Part shown: one piece after another, positions 18,757 to 27,553 of the stretch
Layout of the letters: each line of letters opens with the position of its first letter
Position numbering within the stretch: the first letter of the stretch is position 1
Source of the DNA: CBINFS01 sp966250015
GTDB taxonomy: Bacteria > Bacteroidota > Rhodothermia > Rhodothermales > DASSAV01
Reading direction: 5' to 3'
DNA: 57,796 bases
NCBI GenBank assembly: GCA_966250015.1
Contig: CBINFS010000023.1
Location: forward strand, 1 to 57,796
Program-made: the position numbers and the translations under genes
The notes under the pieces: model-generated
What the model saw: only the letters and a program-made list of their open reading frames with translations
What the model was told of the DNA's origin: nothing
Databases searched by the model: none

Positions 18757-18996
18757 AGCCCAAAGCCACTTTCTCGATCAATTGCGTCAACTAAATGCCC
18801 TTCCTTTGCAAAATTGTTGAGGTTTTGTAGTACTTTCCGACGTATTCTAAAAGTCTTTTTCAGAGGGGCACACGTCTCTTTCGACGTGAAAGCCCGGATT
18901 TCTGCCTCGACGGTGGTCGTGCCGTTTGTTGTCGCGTCTTACGGTTGAGGCTTCTCGTTCGACCACCAAACTATCTTCCGTACTGGCCCGAACCAC

Positions 18997-20703
18997 ATGT
19001 TTTTTGTCGACCAGCTCATTTTATATGGAAGTCTGCTCGTCATATTGGGAATCCTTTTCCTGAAGGTATCTTCGCGTTACGGCATCCCGGCCCTGGTCCT
19101 CTTCATGTTTGTTGGCATGCTGGCCGGCTCGGAGGGTATAGGGGGGATCGTTTTCAACAACTACCAGATAGCACACGGGATTGGGACCATCGCACTGGTC
19201 GTGATCCTGTTCGACGGCGGCCTGCGCACGGAGACGGAATCACTGAGAATGACCTGGAAGCCCTCGATGGTCCTGGCCACCCTCGGTGTCCTCGTCACGG
19301 CGATCATAACAGGCCTTGTAGCGGTATGGGTGCTCGGCCTCGATCTGCTACAGGGTATGTTGCTGGGCAGTATCGTGGGTTCGACCGATGCGGCTGCGGT
19401 GTTTTTTATCCTTCGCTCGAAGGGCGTCAACATCGACCCTCGCATGCAGTCGACGCTCGAGGTTGAAAGCGCCTCGAACGACCCAATGGCCATCTTTCTC
19501 ACCGTCGGCTTCATCGAGGTCATCCTGGGCGAGCGATCACTTGGCCTTGGCCTGCTTTCGCTTTTCGTCGTGCAAATGGGGGTAGGCCTCGTCGTCGGTA
19601 TTCTCATGGGGAAAGGCGCCGCCTGGCTCATCAACAAGATCAACCTTGAGGCAGCGGGCGTCTACCCGGTCCTCGTTCTGACGCTCGGTATGATCACCTA
19701 CGGGATCGCCGCCGCCATCGGAGGCAGCGGTTATCTGGCGGTATTCGTTGCAGGCATCGTGCTGGGCAACAGTGCGATCGTGTTCAAGCGCGGTACGTTC
19801 CTGTTCCACGACGGTCTCGCCTGGATCAGCCAGATCGTCATGTTTACGGTCATGGGATTGCTGTCGTCGCCGAGCGCCCTGATCGACGTGGCGTGGGGTG
19901 GGTTGTTCGTCGCCATCGGGCTCACATTCCTCGCCCGGCCCATCGCCGTTGCACTTTGCCTGTGGCCGTTCAAGTACACCCTGCAGGAGCTCGCCCTCAT
20001 TGCCTGGGTCGGGCTCAAGGGCGCAGTGCCGATCATCCTGGCCACCTTCCCGCTCCTTTTTGGTGTGGCCGAGGGCTTGCTTTACTTCAACGTCATCTTC
20101 TTCGTCGTCATCGTCTCGGTGCTCACGCAGGGCTGGACGCTGCCGAAGGTGGCCAAGTGGCTCAAGCTCGAACGACCCGTCGGGCCCGAACCGCCGATCA
20201 CGCTCGATTTGACGTCCCTCCGGCACGTCGAGGCCGACGCCGTCGATTACCTGATCACCGAACGATCAGCAGTGGCCCACCTGCGTATCAGCGAGCTGAA
20301 CCTCCCCGAGGACATGGTCATTGCAATGGTCACTCGCGGAAACGAGATCATCCCCGTCCGCGGCGCTACCACACTCCTGCCGGGCGACCACGTCTTCGTC
20401 ATTCTCCGCCCGAGCGTGCGCGAAGCCGTAGACGAGGTGTTCCGGACCCTGCCCGAGCCGCAAACCGAAGTCCCGCTCCGCACGGGTATCCTCCTGCCGG
20501 GCAACATCCGCCTGCGCGAGCTGAATTTGCTGTACGGCGTCGAAATCGGGGGTAACGTCGACGAAACGCTGGAAGATTTTATGGAGCGTAACCTGAATCA
20601 CCGCCTGACAGAAGGAGCTTTCCTGGAGATTGCCGGGTGGCGCCTGTACGTCCACTCGGACAAGGACGACGTGCCCATCATCGGGCTCGAAGAAGCGAAC
20701 TGA
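18997..20703 (+). CDS. Potassium/proton antiporter with RCK_C domain (CvrA/NhaP2-like)
   Basis: 568 aa. About 12-13 transmembrane helices of the CPA1 exchanger fold occupy residues 1-385 (FFVDQLILYGSLLVILGILF, VVILFDGGLRTE, GSIVGSTDAAAVFFILRSKG, ESASNDPMAIFLTVGF). The ESASNDPMA motif carries the Asn-Asp pair of ion-binding residues, and DGGLRT is the helix-3 signature of the K+/H+ group. A cytoplasmic regulatory TrkA-C/RCK_C domain follows at about 410-478 (VDYLITERSAVAHLRISEL ... LLPGDHVFVILRP), plus a short CorC-like tail. It should exchange cytoplasmic K+ or Na+ for H+ across the inner membrane. Its stop lies only 9 bp from that of the convergent AI-2E gene, leaving no room for separate terminators. 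Confidence 0.93.
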   Translation: MFFVDQLILYGSLLVILGILFLKVSSRYGIPALVLFMFVGMLAGSEGIGGIVFNNYQIAHGIGTIALVVILFDGGLRTETESLRMTWKPSMVLATLGVLVTAIITGLVAVWVLGLDLLQGMLLGSIVGSTDAAAVFFILRSKGVNIDPRMQSTLEVESASNDPMAIFLTVGFIEVILGERSLGLGLLSLFVVQMGVGLVVGILMGKGAAWLINKINLEAAGVYPVLVLTLGMITYGIAAAIGGSGYLAVFVAGIVLGNSAIVFKRGTFLFHDGLAWISQIVMFTVMGLLSSPSALIDVAWGGLFVAIGLTFLARPIAVALCLWPFKYTLQELALIAWVGLKGAVPIILATFPLLFGVAEGLLYFNVIFFVVIVSVLTQGWTLPKVAKWLKLERPVGPEPPITLDLTSLRHVEADAVDYLITERSAVAHLRISELNLPEDMVIAMVTRGNEIIPVRGATTLLPGDHVFVILRPSVREAVDEVFRTLPEPQTEVPLRTGILLPGNIRLRELNLLYGVEIGGNVDETLEDFMERNLNHRLTEGAFLEIAGWRLYVHSDKDDVPIIGLEEAN

Positions 20704-20712
20704 ACGGCCATT

Positions 20713-21798
20713 TCAGCCTGCAGTCTTTTTCCGCTTCCGCCGCACCCTGCCCCCGTCTCCGTACGAGAGCAGGACCGCAATCCATCGCGTGTTTTCGAAG
20801 TGACGGCACGCAATTGCGACGAACATCGTCAACGGCAGCGCAATGAACGCCCCGGCCACGCCCCACACCCAGGCCCAGAACGCTATCGAAACGAGGATGA
20901 CGAGGGGTGAAAGTCGGAGGTATTTCCCCTCCACGAGCGGCTCGATCACGTTCCCCATGACGAACTGTATCGTCCCCAGGCCGAAGAATACCACTAGCGC
21001 TTGCCACGACGGGCCAAACTGGAAAAGCGCGAACAGCACCGGCGGCACCATCGACACAAAAGTGCCCACGGTCGGGATGAACTCGAGGATGAACGTGATC
21101 AAGCCCCAGATAAACGCAAAATCGAGCCCCACGAGCGACGAAAAGAGAAACGCCAGGAAGCCGGTGACGAGCGCGATGGCCCCGCGAATGAGAACGAACC
21201 GCTGAAAATCGACCGAGATCTCTCTAGCGACCTTGATCCATCGGCTCCCCTGCCCGCCGCCCAGACTCCTGTCCAGCTTATCGTGGTAGTCGTGCACCTC
21301 GACAAGCCCGAAAATGAGGTAGGCCATCGTGAGAAAGAAAGCGCCCACGATGCCCGCTACCTGTGCGGTGGTCCGGAACAGGCTGCGCTCCGTTCCGCCG
21401 CTTAAACCTTCCCCGTTCCCGATCCCGAGCGGCCGCACGCGGCTCTCGAGCGTACTTACGAGCTCCCGAAACTGCCCCTCGTACTGCGGCCACTTTTCGG
21501 AAACGACGTCCACCGCATACCACGTCGCGGCGACCATCCCGGCAACGACCAGCAGGAAGCACAGCAACGTTAGCGCTGCCGCCACACCCCGGGGAAGACT
21601 TTTTTCGAGCCGCTGCTGTAACGGCCAGAAGACGGCCACCAGAAACAACGCAACCGCAAGAGGAAGCGTGACGGAGGCAGAGAGCTTCAAGCCCCACACG
21701 ACGAGCAAGACCGTGATAATGGCCAGAAGCCGGTTGCGGGTCCTGTGCTCGCCCGTAAGGGGCTCCTTTTTCACACGTGCGGAGTAGTCAGCCTCCAT
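20713..21798 (-). CDS. AI-2E family transporter
   Basis: 361 aa, membrane protein. Two N-terminal helices (LLAIITVLLVVWGLKLSASV, ALFLVAVFWPLQQRLEKSLP) lead to a periplasmic or reentrant section (YEGQFRELVSTLESRV) and five further helices. The family motif FIWGLITFILEFIPTVGTFV and the later LVVFFGLGTIQFVMGNVIEP then KYLRLSPLVILVSIAFWAWV are clear. Proteins of this fold export autoinducer-2 (TqsA), exchange Na+/H+ or move other small solutes, so the name does not fix the substrate. The C-terminus is a basic KKRKKTAG-like tail. It lies 105 bp downstream of the MutS-like gene on the same strand and converges on the antiporter. Confidence 0.9.
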   Translation of the reverse strand: MEADYSARVKKEPLTGEHRTRNRLLAIITVLLVVWGLKLSASVTLPLAVALFLVAVFWPLQQRLEKSLPRGVAAALTLLCFLLVVAGMVAATWYAVDVVSEKWPQYEGQFRELVSTLESRVRPLGIGNGEGLSGGTERSLFRTTAQVAGIVGAFFLTMAYLIFGLVEVHDYHDKLDRSLGGGQGSRWIKVAREISVDFQRFVLIRGAIALVTGFLAFLFSSLVGLDFAFIWGLITFILEFIPTVGTFVSMVPPVLFALFQFGPSWQALVVFFGLGTIQFVMGNVIEPLVEGKYLRLSPLVILVSIAFWAWVWGVAGAFIALPLTMFVAIACRHFENTRWIAVLLSYGDGGRVRRKRKKTAG

Positions 21799-21903
21799 AT
21801 CGTTCCCGTCGAGCGGCAGAACGGAAAAGTGGATTAACCCTGAATCCCGATCCGCGGTCCGTTTGAATCCGCTTCTCAGCCTTTTATCACGCTTTAATTA
21901 CCG

Positions 21904-23757
21904 TCACGCGGGATCGACCGGGAGCCCTTCGATCTGCATGATCTTGAGTGCATTCGTCGTTGGAGACGGGCCGGGGCGCAGGCGGTATTCAAAATGCATC
22001 CGGCCGTCGACCACCTCTTCGCGGAAGTGCATGTTGTGAATGGACGGGTTCTCGTCAGCCAGGCGGACGAGCTCCAGGTCGTGCGTCGAGATCACCCCTG
22101 CGCCACACCGCTGCGCCAGCGCGCGCACGTAGCTGCGACTGCCGATGAGCCGCTCGCGGTTGTTCGTGCCGCGGAAAATCTCGTCGATCAGGAAAAAGAC
22201 CGGGTAACGGCCGGTTTCGTCCAACGTTGCCAGCAGCGCCTTGAGTCGACGGACCTCTGCGTAGAAGTACGAAATCCCGTCGTTCACCGAATCGTTGACG
22301 TTGATGCAGGTGAAGAGCCGGAACGGGATCGTCCGCAAGGATTCCGCGTCGACAGGTCCTCCTGCGAAGGCGAGCGCCAGGTTCACGCCGAGCGTTCGCA
22401 GGAACGTGCTCTTGCCCGACATATTCGAACCCGTCACGATCAGGATCTCGCCCGGGGCGCTCACCGTCAGGTCGTTGCAGACCTTCACTTCGTCGGGAAT
22501 GAGCGGGTGGCCGATCTGGTGTGCCTCAAAAATGGGACGGCTTTCCGCCATCGCGTCCTCATCGATGACAGGAAAGGTGTAGTCCGGGTTCAGGTCGGCA
22601 AACGTCGCCAGAGCCGACAGCACCTCGAGCTCGTACCACCGCTCCAGCCACTCGGGCAGGACGCCCCGAAGCGCGGCCTTGAACCGGCTCAGCCTGTACA
22701 TGAAAAACAGATCCCATGGAACGATTGCGTTGAGCACCAGCCACACCAGCTCGCTTCGCTGCGACGAGGCCGCCATGGCCAACCTGGTCAGACTGCGAAG
22801 GTAACGCGACGGCCGGGCTTCCAGCCTGCGAAACGGCTCACAGAACCGCTCCAGGTGCGGCGACGGACCGAACCGGTACCGCTCGAGATACAGCAGCACG
22901 GCCCGTAGCGGGTCGAGCGCGTCCATCAGGTGCTCAACCTGGTCGAAGAGATGGCTGTACGCCCTCCCTTTCAGCAGGTAGATCCACACGTAGAACGTGA
23001 ATGGGAAAAGCCACCAGGCAGGTAGCGGTCCGGCAACCCAGAGCACAAACAGGAGCACATTAACGCCGGCGAGGCCGCCGAGGCCGAGGAGCAGGCGCCG
23101 GACGCGCCGGTCGTCGGTGTGGTGATCGAGCCACCGGATGAGCGTCTCTCCTTTCCAACGGCCCGCAGCGGCGCCGGTGACGAGGGTGCTCTGCAAAGTC
23201 AACCGATCGCGAAAGATCGAACGTTTCTTGAGCTCACGGACGAGCTGTTGCCTCTCGCTGATTGCCGCCGGATCCGGCTCCGTCGCGAGCAGCCAGCTCC
23301 TTAGCAGGTCGCTTCCTTCCTGCGAAACGGTGGTATCGATCAAGTGAAGGATCGAGCGCGGTCCAGTCAGGTTGAGATTTGGCTCGAAGGGGTGGCCCGG
23401 ATCGGGCCGACCGTTCGCCGGAAGCGGCAAATGCTCCCAGTCGAGATTCATTCGTGCGACGTGCCGGGCTTTGACGTCCCGCCAGATCCGGTGCCGTCGA
23501 ATGCTCTTTTCGACGCGGTCGTGAAGCACGGCCGAGACGACAAAACCAGCCACGGCAACGGTCATCACGACGGCCCCGGCGAGGTTACCAATGGTCGAAA
23601 AGGCAGCCCACGCCGCACCCATGCCGCCAAGCACGATGCCAAGCCTGATCCAGGAAAAGCGATTGCTGAGGGCTTCGAGGCGGCTCAGGCGACGGTCCAG
23701 CCGTTCAACCTGGCGTGCCAGCGCGCGTTCGTACTTCGATTTCTCTGTTGACCGCAT
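21904..23757 (-). CDS. Membrane-anchored MutS-family ATPase
   Basis: 617 aa. The C-terminal third is a MutS ATPase domain: Walker A TGSNMSGKSTFLRTLG (Lys449), FTCINVNDSVNDGISYF, Walker B FFLIDEIFRGTNNRERL (Asp525-Glu526) and STHDLELVRLAD. MutS mismatch-binding domain I is absent. Instead there are two hydrophobic helices near residues 37-80 (IGNLAGAVVMTVAVAGFVVS) and two more near 225-265 (VNVLLFVLWVAGPLPAWWLF), then a helical lever/clamp region. There is no Smr domain, unlike MutS2. This matches the group annotated as MutS-related or DNA-mismatch-repair-like membrane proteins in Bacteroidota, whose role is unknown. Canonical mismatch recognition is unlikely. Confidence 0.85.
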   Translation of the reverse strand: MRSTEKSKYERALARQVERLDRRLSRLEALSNRFSWIRLGIVLGGMGAAWAAFSTIGNLAGAVVMTVAVAGFVVSAVLHDRVEKSIRRHRIWRDVKARHVARMNLDWEHLPLPANGRPDPGHPFEPNLNLTGPRSILHLIDTTVSQEGSDLLRSWLLATEPDPAAISERQQLVRELKKRSIFRDRLTLQSTLVTGAAAGRWKGETLIRWLDHHTDDRRVRRLLLGLGGLAGVNVLLFVLWVAGPLPAWWLFPFTFYVWIYLLKGRAYSHLFDQVEHLMDALDPLRAVLLYLERYRFGPSPHLERFCEPFRRLEARPSRYLRSLTRLAMAASSQRSELVWLVLNAIVPWDLFFMYRLSRFKAALRGVLPEWLERWYELEVLSALATFADLNPDYTFPVIDEDAMAESRPIFEAHQIGHPLIPDEVKVCNDLTVSAPGEILIVTGSNMSGKSTFLRTLGVNLALAFAGGPVDAESLRTIPFRLFTCINVNDSVNDGISYFYAEVRRLKALLATLDETGRYPVFFLIDEIFRGTNNRERLIGSRSYVRALAQRCGAGVISTHDLELVRLADENPSIHNMHFREEVVDGRMHFEYRLRPGPSPTTNALKIMQIEGLPVDPA

Positions 23758-23827
23758 AGCACGCCATTATACAGCCCCCCGCCCTGCTGTTCCACTTTCC
23801 TAGGATGTAATGTCCATCACCGGATAA

Positions 23828-23901
23828 AATAGCCCATTCAGGCGAAGTCTCGAAGACGATGTCAGGACCACATTTAGTTGTACGTGTCCAAATGGGCTAT
23901 T
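23828..23901. repeat. Inverted repeat upstream of the MutS-like gene
   Basis: AATAGCCCATT at 23828-23838 is repeated as its exact reverse complement at 23891-23901, separated by 52 nt. It lies 70-145 bp upstream of the minus-strand MutS-like start and outside the repeat modules that begin near 23936. Its role is unknown; it could be an operator pair or the remnant ends of a small element. Confidence 0.5.
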
Positions 23902-23935
23902 CAAAAGGATGCGATGTATAAAGATTCCTCGTCAG

Positions 23936-24375
23936 TTCCTTCCTTGGAATGACAAGGGTAAAGTATGGTACTTACACTAAACCTTGTCATCCCGAACGTC
24001 AGTGAGGGATCTTCACGAAGTGCTGCCTTTCTGGTTGGCTCCAATGGTGATAGAAAAAATGCTCCCTGGACTTGAGCGACTTAGGGGTAGAATGGATGCT
24101 TTATCCACTGCCTTGAAGGCAAGCCTTATGCTCACATGGATCCGGACTCGGGGGCCGGGATGACTGTTTTTCGAGGGGTTCGAGTACTAACAGGCACTAC
24201 AAATAATTAACCTTAACCCCATAATAACACGTCATTTCCGCGAAGGCGGAAATCCAGGAAAGAAATGTAAACAGGTACCTGAATAGAATAGAACCTACCC
24301 CTCAGTCGCTCCGCGACGGCTACCCGTCAAGCAGGACAGCATTTGCTGTCCCCAATACTTCGCGTCTTCGCGTGA
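23936..24375. repeat. Composite intergenic repeat, rearranged and with one outer end missing
   Basis: Modules: alpha pair 23936-23966 (degraded) and 23985-24050 (CCCGAACGTCAGTGAGGGAT...); degenerate kappa about 24065-24090; beta' 24137-24165; beta 24229-24258 (ATTTCCGC-gaag-GCGGAAAT core); inverted kappa' 24294-24320; a separate 8-bp hairpin GGACAGCA/TGCTGTCC about 24333-24352; gamma' 24357-24375 (CTTCGCGTCTTCGCGTGAG). The beta modules face outward here, unlike the other composites. gamma' lies 41 bp before the stop of the small minus-strand gene. No left gamma was found. There is no coding gene in 23758-24416. Confidence 0.75.
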
Positions 24376-24416
24376 GCCCGTTTCGTATTAAGTCGGATCT
24401 GCGAAGCAGGCGAACG

Positions 24417-24608
24417 TCACGGCATCCACGAGGGCGGGTCGCTGGCGGGGAACGTCATCTCGATGGCGGCATCGATCGCTTCCTCCCGTTCGAGTATCGA
24501 GATCTCTTCCTCTATCGGACGTTCCGGCTCCTTCCGCTCCTCCCTCTCTTTTCCAAGCACCCGGAAAAGCTTGTTTCTCCATTTCTCCCCTGTATGCTCA
24601 GCCTTCAT
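24417..24608 (-). CDS. 63-residue acidic protein with FPASDPPSW motif
   Basis: The ATG at 24608 has a strong Shine-Dalgarno (GGAGAGGG about 6 nt upstream), which decides the start. The protein is basic in the first 25 residues (EKWRNKLFRVLGKEREERK), then acidic (PIEEEISILEREEAIDAAIE), and ends in MTFPASDPPSWMP. A terminal alpha-helix followed by (E/M)TFPASDPPSW occurs in many short uncharacterised bacterial proteins; this is recognition from memory. No signal peptide or membrane segment is present. It is divergent from the M16 protease gene across 197 bp containing a perfect palindrome, so the two may share regulation. Function unknown. Confidence 0.75.
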   Translation of the reverse strand: MKAEHTGEKWRNKLFRVLGKEREERKEPERPIEEEISILEREEAIDAAIEMTFPASDPPSWMP

Positions 24609-24674
24609 GATCCCTCTCCACAAAATGTACGTGTACGACTTGCAACGCTTAGCCAAACCGTCCGTATGCTTGAA

Positions 24675-24703
24675 CGCTCCGGACCTGCAAGAGGTCCGGA
24701 GCG
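24675..24703. promoter_or_regulatory. Perfect 12-bp palindrome in a divergent spacer
   Basis: CGCTCCGGACCT (24675-24686) and AGGTCCGGAGCG (24692-24703) are exact reverse complements around a 5-nt GCAAG loop. It sits 67 bp upstream of the minus-strand small gene and 102 bp upstream of the plus-strand protease, just before a candidate promoter for the latter. No T-tract follows on either side, so a terminator is less likely than an operator or a 5'-leader hairpin. Confidence 0.5.
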
Positions 24704-24706
24704 CCC

Positions 24707-24735
24707 TTGCGTCTACCACGCTGGCCTTGTAATAT
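24707..24735 (+). promoter_or_regulatory. Candidate promoter of the M16 protease gene
   Basis: TTGCGT at 24707-24712 and TAATAT at 24730-24735 are spaced by 17 nt, a sigma-70-like arrangement with partial matches to both hexamers. It starts 3 bp after the palindrome and ends 70 bp before the protease ATG. Bacteroidota housekeeping promoters have a different consensus, so this is tentative. Confidence 0.25.
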
Positions 24736-24805
24736 GAGAGATGATCGTCCGCTCGATTGAAGATTCGGACGTTTCTCCTTTCCGGCAAATCAACCGTCTC
24801 CGCCC

Positions 24806-27547
24806 ATGAACCTGAAGCGTCTGATACCCATCCTGTTGCTCCTTGCGGCCCCTTCGGCCACGAACGCACAGGAAGCCGACATCGACATCCCCTTCGAGAA
24901 GTTTACGCTCGATAACGGCCTGACCGTCATCGTTCACGAGGACCACAAGGCGCCTATCGTCGCCGTTAACGTCTGGTACCACGTCGGGTCCAAAAATGAA
25001 CCGCCAGGGAAAACAGGCTTCGCCCACCTCTTCGAACACCTGATGTTCAACGGTTCGGAGCACTTCAACGACGACTACTTCCAGATGCTCGAACGCATCG
25101 GCGCGACCGACCTCAACGGCACCACAAACGCCGACCGTACCAACTACTTCCAGACGGTTCCGGTCGGCGCACTCGACGTCGCGCTCTGGATGGAGTCGGA
25201 CCGAATGGGCTACATGCTCGGGGCCATCACGCAGGAGAAGCTCGACGAGCAGCGCGGCGTCGTGCAAAATGAAAAGCGAGAGGGTGAAAACCAGCCGTAC
25301 GGCCGGGTTTATACGCTCATTCGCGAGGCGACCTATCCCGCCGGCCATCCGTATGCCCACACGACCATCGGCTCGATGGAAGACCTCGACGCCGCCACTC
25401 TCGAAGACGTGCACGAATGGTTCAAGACTTACTACGGCCCGAACAACGCCGTGCTCGCAATTGCCGGAGACATCGACGTTGAAACCGCACGGGCAAAAGT
25501 CGAACAGTACTTCGGAGAGATCCCACCCGGACCTCCAATCGCCAAACACGACGTGTGGATCGCGAAACGCACCGGCGAACAGCGCCAGATCCTCGAAGAC
25601 CGAGTGTCTCAGGCGCGGCTGTACATGGTCTGGAACATCCCGCCTACCCTTTCGACCGAGTTCCATTACCTCGAAATGGTTGGGGGTGTGCTTTCGAGCG
25701 GCAAGACGTCCCGACTCTACAAGCGCCTCGTGTACGACGACCAGATCGCGACCGATGTCAGCGCCTATGCCGCAAACGGTGAGATAGGGGGACAGTTTAA
25801 CATCGTCGCAACCGCCCGCCCGGGGCAGGAACTGGGTCCCATCGAACAGGCCATCCGTGAAGAGCTCGATCGCTTCCTCGCCGAAGGCCCGACGCAGGAA
25901 GAGCTGGAACGCATCAAGATCCAGACCAGGGCCTCGTTCATCCGCGGCATCGAACGTGTTGGCGGATTTGGGGGAAAATCCGACATCCTCGCCCAGAGCG
26001 AAGTCTACGGCCGGAGCCCGGACGCCTACAAGAAGCGGCTGCACGACATCGCTAATGCGACCACCGCCGACCTGCAACGCGAGGCGCAGGAATGGCTCTC
26101 CGACGGCGTCTACGTGCTCGAGGTCCGTCCTTTCACCGAAGGAAAAGCACTTGCACAGGGAGCGGACCGTACAAAGGCCCCCGAACCCGCCCCTCAGCCC
26201 GAGAGCAGGTTCCCCACGTTCGAACGCGCAACGCTTTCCAACGGGATGAAAGTGCTGCTCGCTTCGCGCGACGCGGTCCCCGTGGTCAACTTCACCCTGG
26301 TGGTCGACGCAGGCTATGCGGCCGACCAGTTCGCGGCGCCGGGTTTGACGTCGCTCGCGATGAACATGCTCGACGAAGGCACCACCTCGCGTACGTCCCT
26401 CGAAATCAGCGACGAGGCGAGGCGGCTTGGCGCCAACATTTCCACCGGTTCAAATCTCGATTTTTCCAACGTCTCACTGTCCGCGATAAAGGACCAGCTC
26501 GAACCGTCGCTCGACCTTTTTGCCGACATCATCCTGAATCCGTCGTTTCCCGAGGCCGACTTCAACCGGCTCAAGCAGGAGCAGATCGCACGAATCCAGC
26601 AGGAAAGGGTGACCCCGATTCAGATGGCGCTGCGCGTCTTCCCGCGTCTGCTCTACGGTGAAGGGCACGCCTATGCCCTGCCCCTGACGGGGTCCGGCAC
26701 GGAAGCCGACGTCCAGGCCATTTCCCGCGATGACCTTGTCGCGTTCCACCGGACGTGGTTCAGGCCAAACAATGCGATGATGGTAGTCGTCGGCGACATC
26801 ACAATGGACGAGCTGAAGCCCCTGCTCGAGACGCGCTTCGGAAGCTGGAAGCAGGGAGACGTCCCGAAAAAGAACCTCGCGACGGTCGAGCACCGTCCTC
26901 AGGCCGTATACCTGATCGACCGTCCGGGCTCGCCACAGTCGGTCATCTTCGCTGGCCACGTCGCACCGCCGCCCGCCGACCCGGACGAGGCGGCGCTGCT
27001 CACGATGAACGAGATTCTCGGCGGGGCCTTCACCTCGCGCATCAACATGAACCTGCGCGAAGACAAGCACTGGTCCTACGGCGCCTCGAGCTTTTTCTAT
27101 TACGCACGCGCCCAGCGCCCATTCATCGCATACACGTCGGTGCAGAGTGACAAGACGAAGGAATCGATGATCGAGATCGCGAAAGAGCTGCGCGAGATCC
27201 GCCGCGAACGACCCGTGACGCAAAAAGAGCTCGACCAGGCCAAACGCGGGATGACGCTCTCTCTCCCCGGTCGATGGGAAACGAACAGCTCGGTCATGAG
27301 CAGCTTGATCGAAATGGCCTTCTACGGCCTGCCGGACGACTACTACGACACCTACGGCCAGCGCATCAACGCCCTCGACATCGAGGACATCACCGCCGCC
27401 GCCAACCGGGTCATCCATCCCGACAACGTCGTGTGGGTCGTTGTAGGCGACCGCGCCTCGATCGAACAAGGCATCCGAGAGCTCGGCTTCGGCGACGTAC
27501 ACCTGATCGACACCGAAGGCAAACCCTTACAATCTGCTGGGATGTAA
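24806..27547 (+). CDS. M16 family zinc metallopeptidase, two-domain (pitrilysin/PqqL-like)
   Basis: 913 aa with a signal peptide (MNLKRLIPILLLLAAPSATN, cleavage near NAQE), so periplasmic or surface. Two M16 units are fused. The first (about 25-440) has the inverted zinc motif HLFEH (His74, Glu77, His78) in KTGFAHLFEHLMF, and the downstream Glu is probably in the EKLDEQRGVVQNEKRE helix. The second (about 470-895) has no HxxEH and should be the inactive clamp half, with the typical RINMNLREDKHWSYGA and PGSPQSVIFAGHV segments. The full-length two-half form agrees with the family. It would degrade peptides inside a closed chamber. The gene is followed after 6 bp by a composite repeat. Confidence 0.95.
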   Translation: MNLKRLIPILLLLAAPSATNAQEADIDIPFEKFTLDNGLTVIVHEDHKAPIVAVNVWYHVGSKNEPPGKTGFAHLFEHLMFNGSEHFNDDYFQMLERIGATDLNGTTNADRTNYFQTVPVGALDVALWMESDRMGYMLGAITQEKLDEQRGVVQNEKREGENQPYGRVYTLIREATYPAGHPYAHTTIGSMEDLDAATLEDVHEWFKTYYGPNNAVLAIAGDIDVETARAKVEQYFGEIPPGPPIAKHDVWIAKRTGEQRQILEDRVSQARLYMVWNIPPTLSTEFHYLEMVGGVLSSGKTSRLYKRLVYDDQIATDVSAYAANGEIGGQFNIVATARPGQELGPIEQAIREELDRFLAEGPTQEELERIKIQTRASFIRGIERVGGFGGKSDILAQSEVYGRSPDAYKKRLHDIANATTADLQREAQEWLSDGVYVLEVRPFTEGKALAQGADRTKAPEPAPQPESRFPTFERATLSNGMKVLLASRDAVPVVNFTLVVDAGYAADQFAAPGLTSLAMNMLDEGTTSRTSLEISDEARRLGANISTGSNLDFSNVSLSAIKDQLEPSLDLFADIILNPSFPEADFNRLKQEQIARIQQERVTPIQMALRVFPRLLYGEGHAYALPLTGSGTEADVQAISRDDLVAFHRTWFRPNNAMMVVVGDITMDELKPLLETRFGSWKQGDVPKKNLATVEHRPQAVYLIDRPGSPQSVIFAGHVAPPPADPDEAALLTMNEILGGAFTSRINMNLREDKHWSYGASSFFYYARAQRPFIAYTSVQSDKTKESMIEIAKELREIRRERPVTQKELDQAKRGMTLSLPGRWETNSSVMSSLIEMAFYGLPDDYYDTYGQRINALDIEDITAAANRVIHPDNVVWVVVGDRASIEQGIRELGFGDVHLIDTEGKPLQSAGM

Positions 27548-27553
27548 AATCGT

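Noticed and set aside
18805..18835. TTTG-N19-TAGTACTT before the antiporter as a Bacteroidota-type promoter
   Set aside because: Spacing fits the TTTG/TAnnTTTG consensus, but only the TA and part of the -7 box match. Too weak to list without transcription data.
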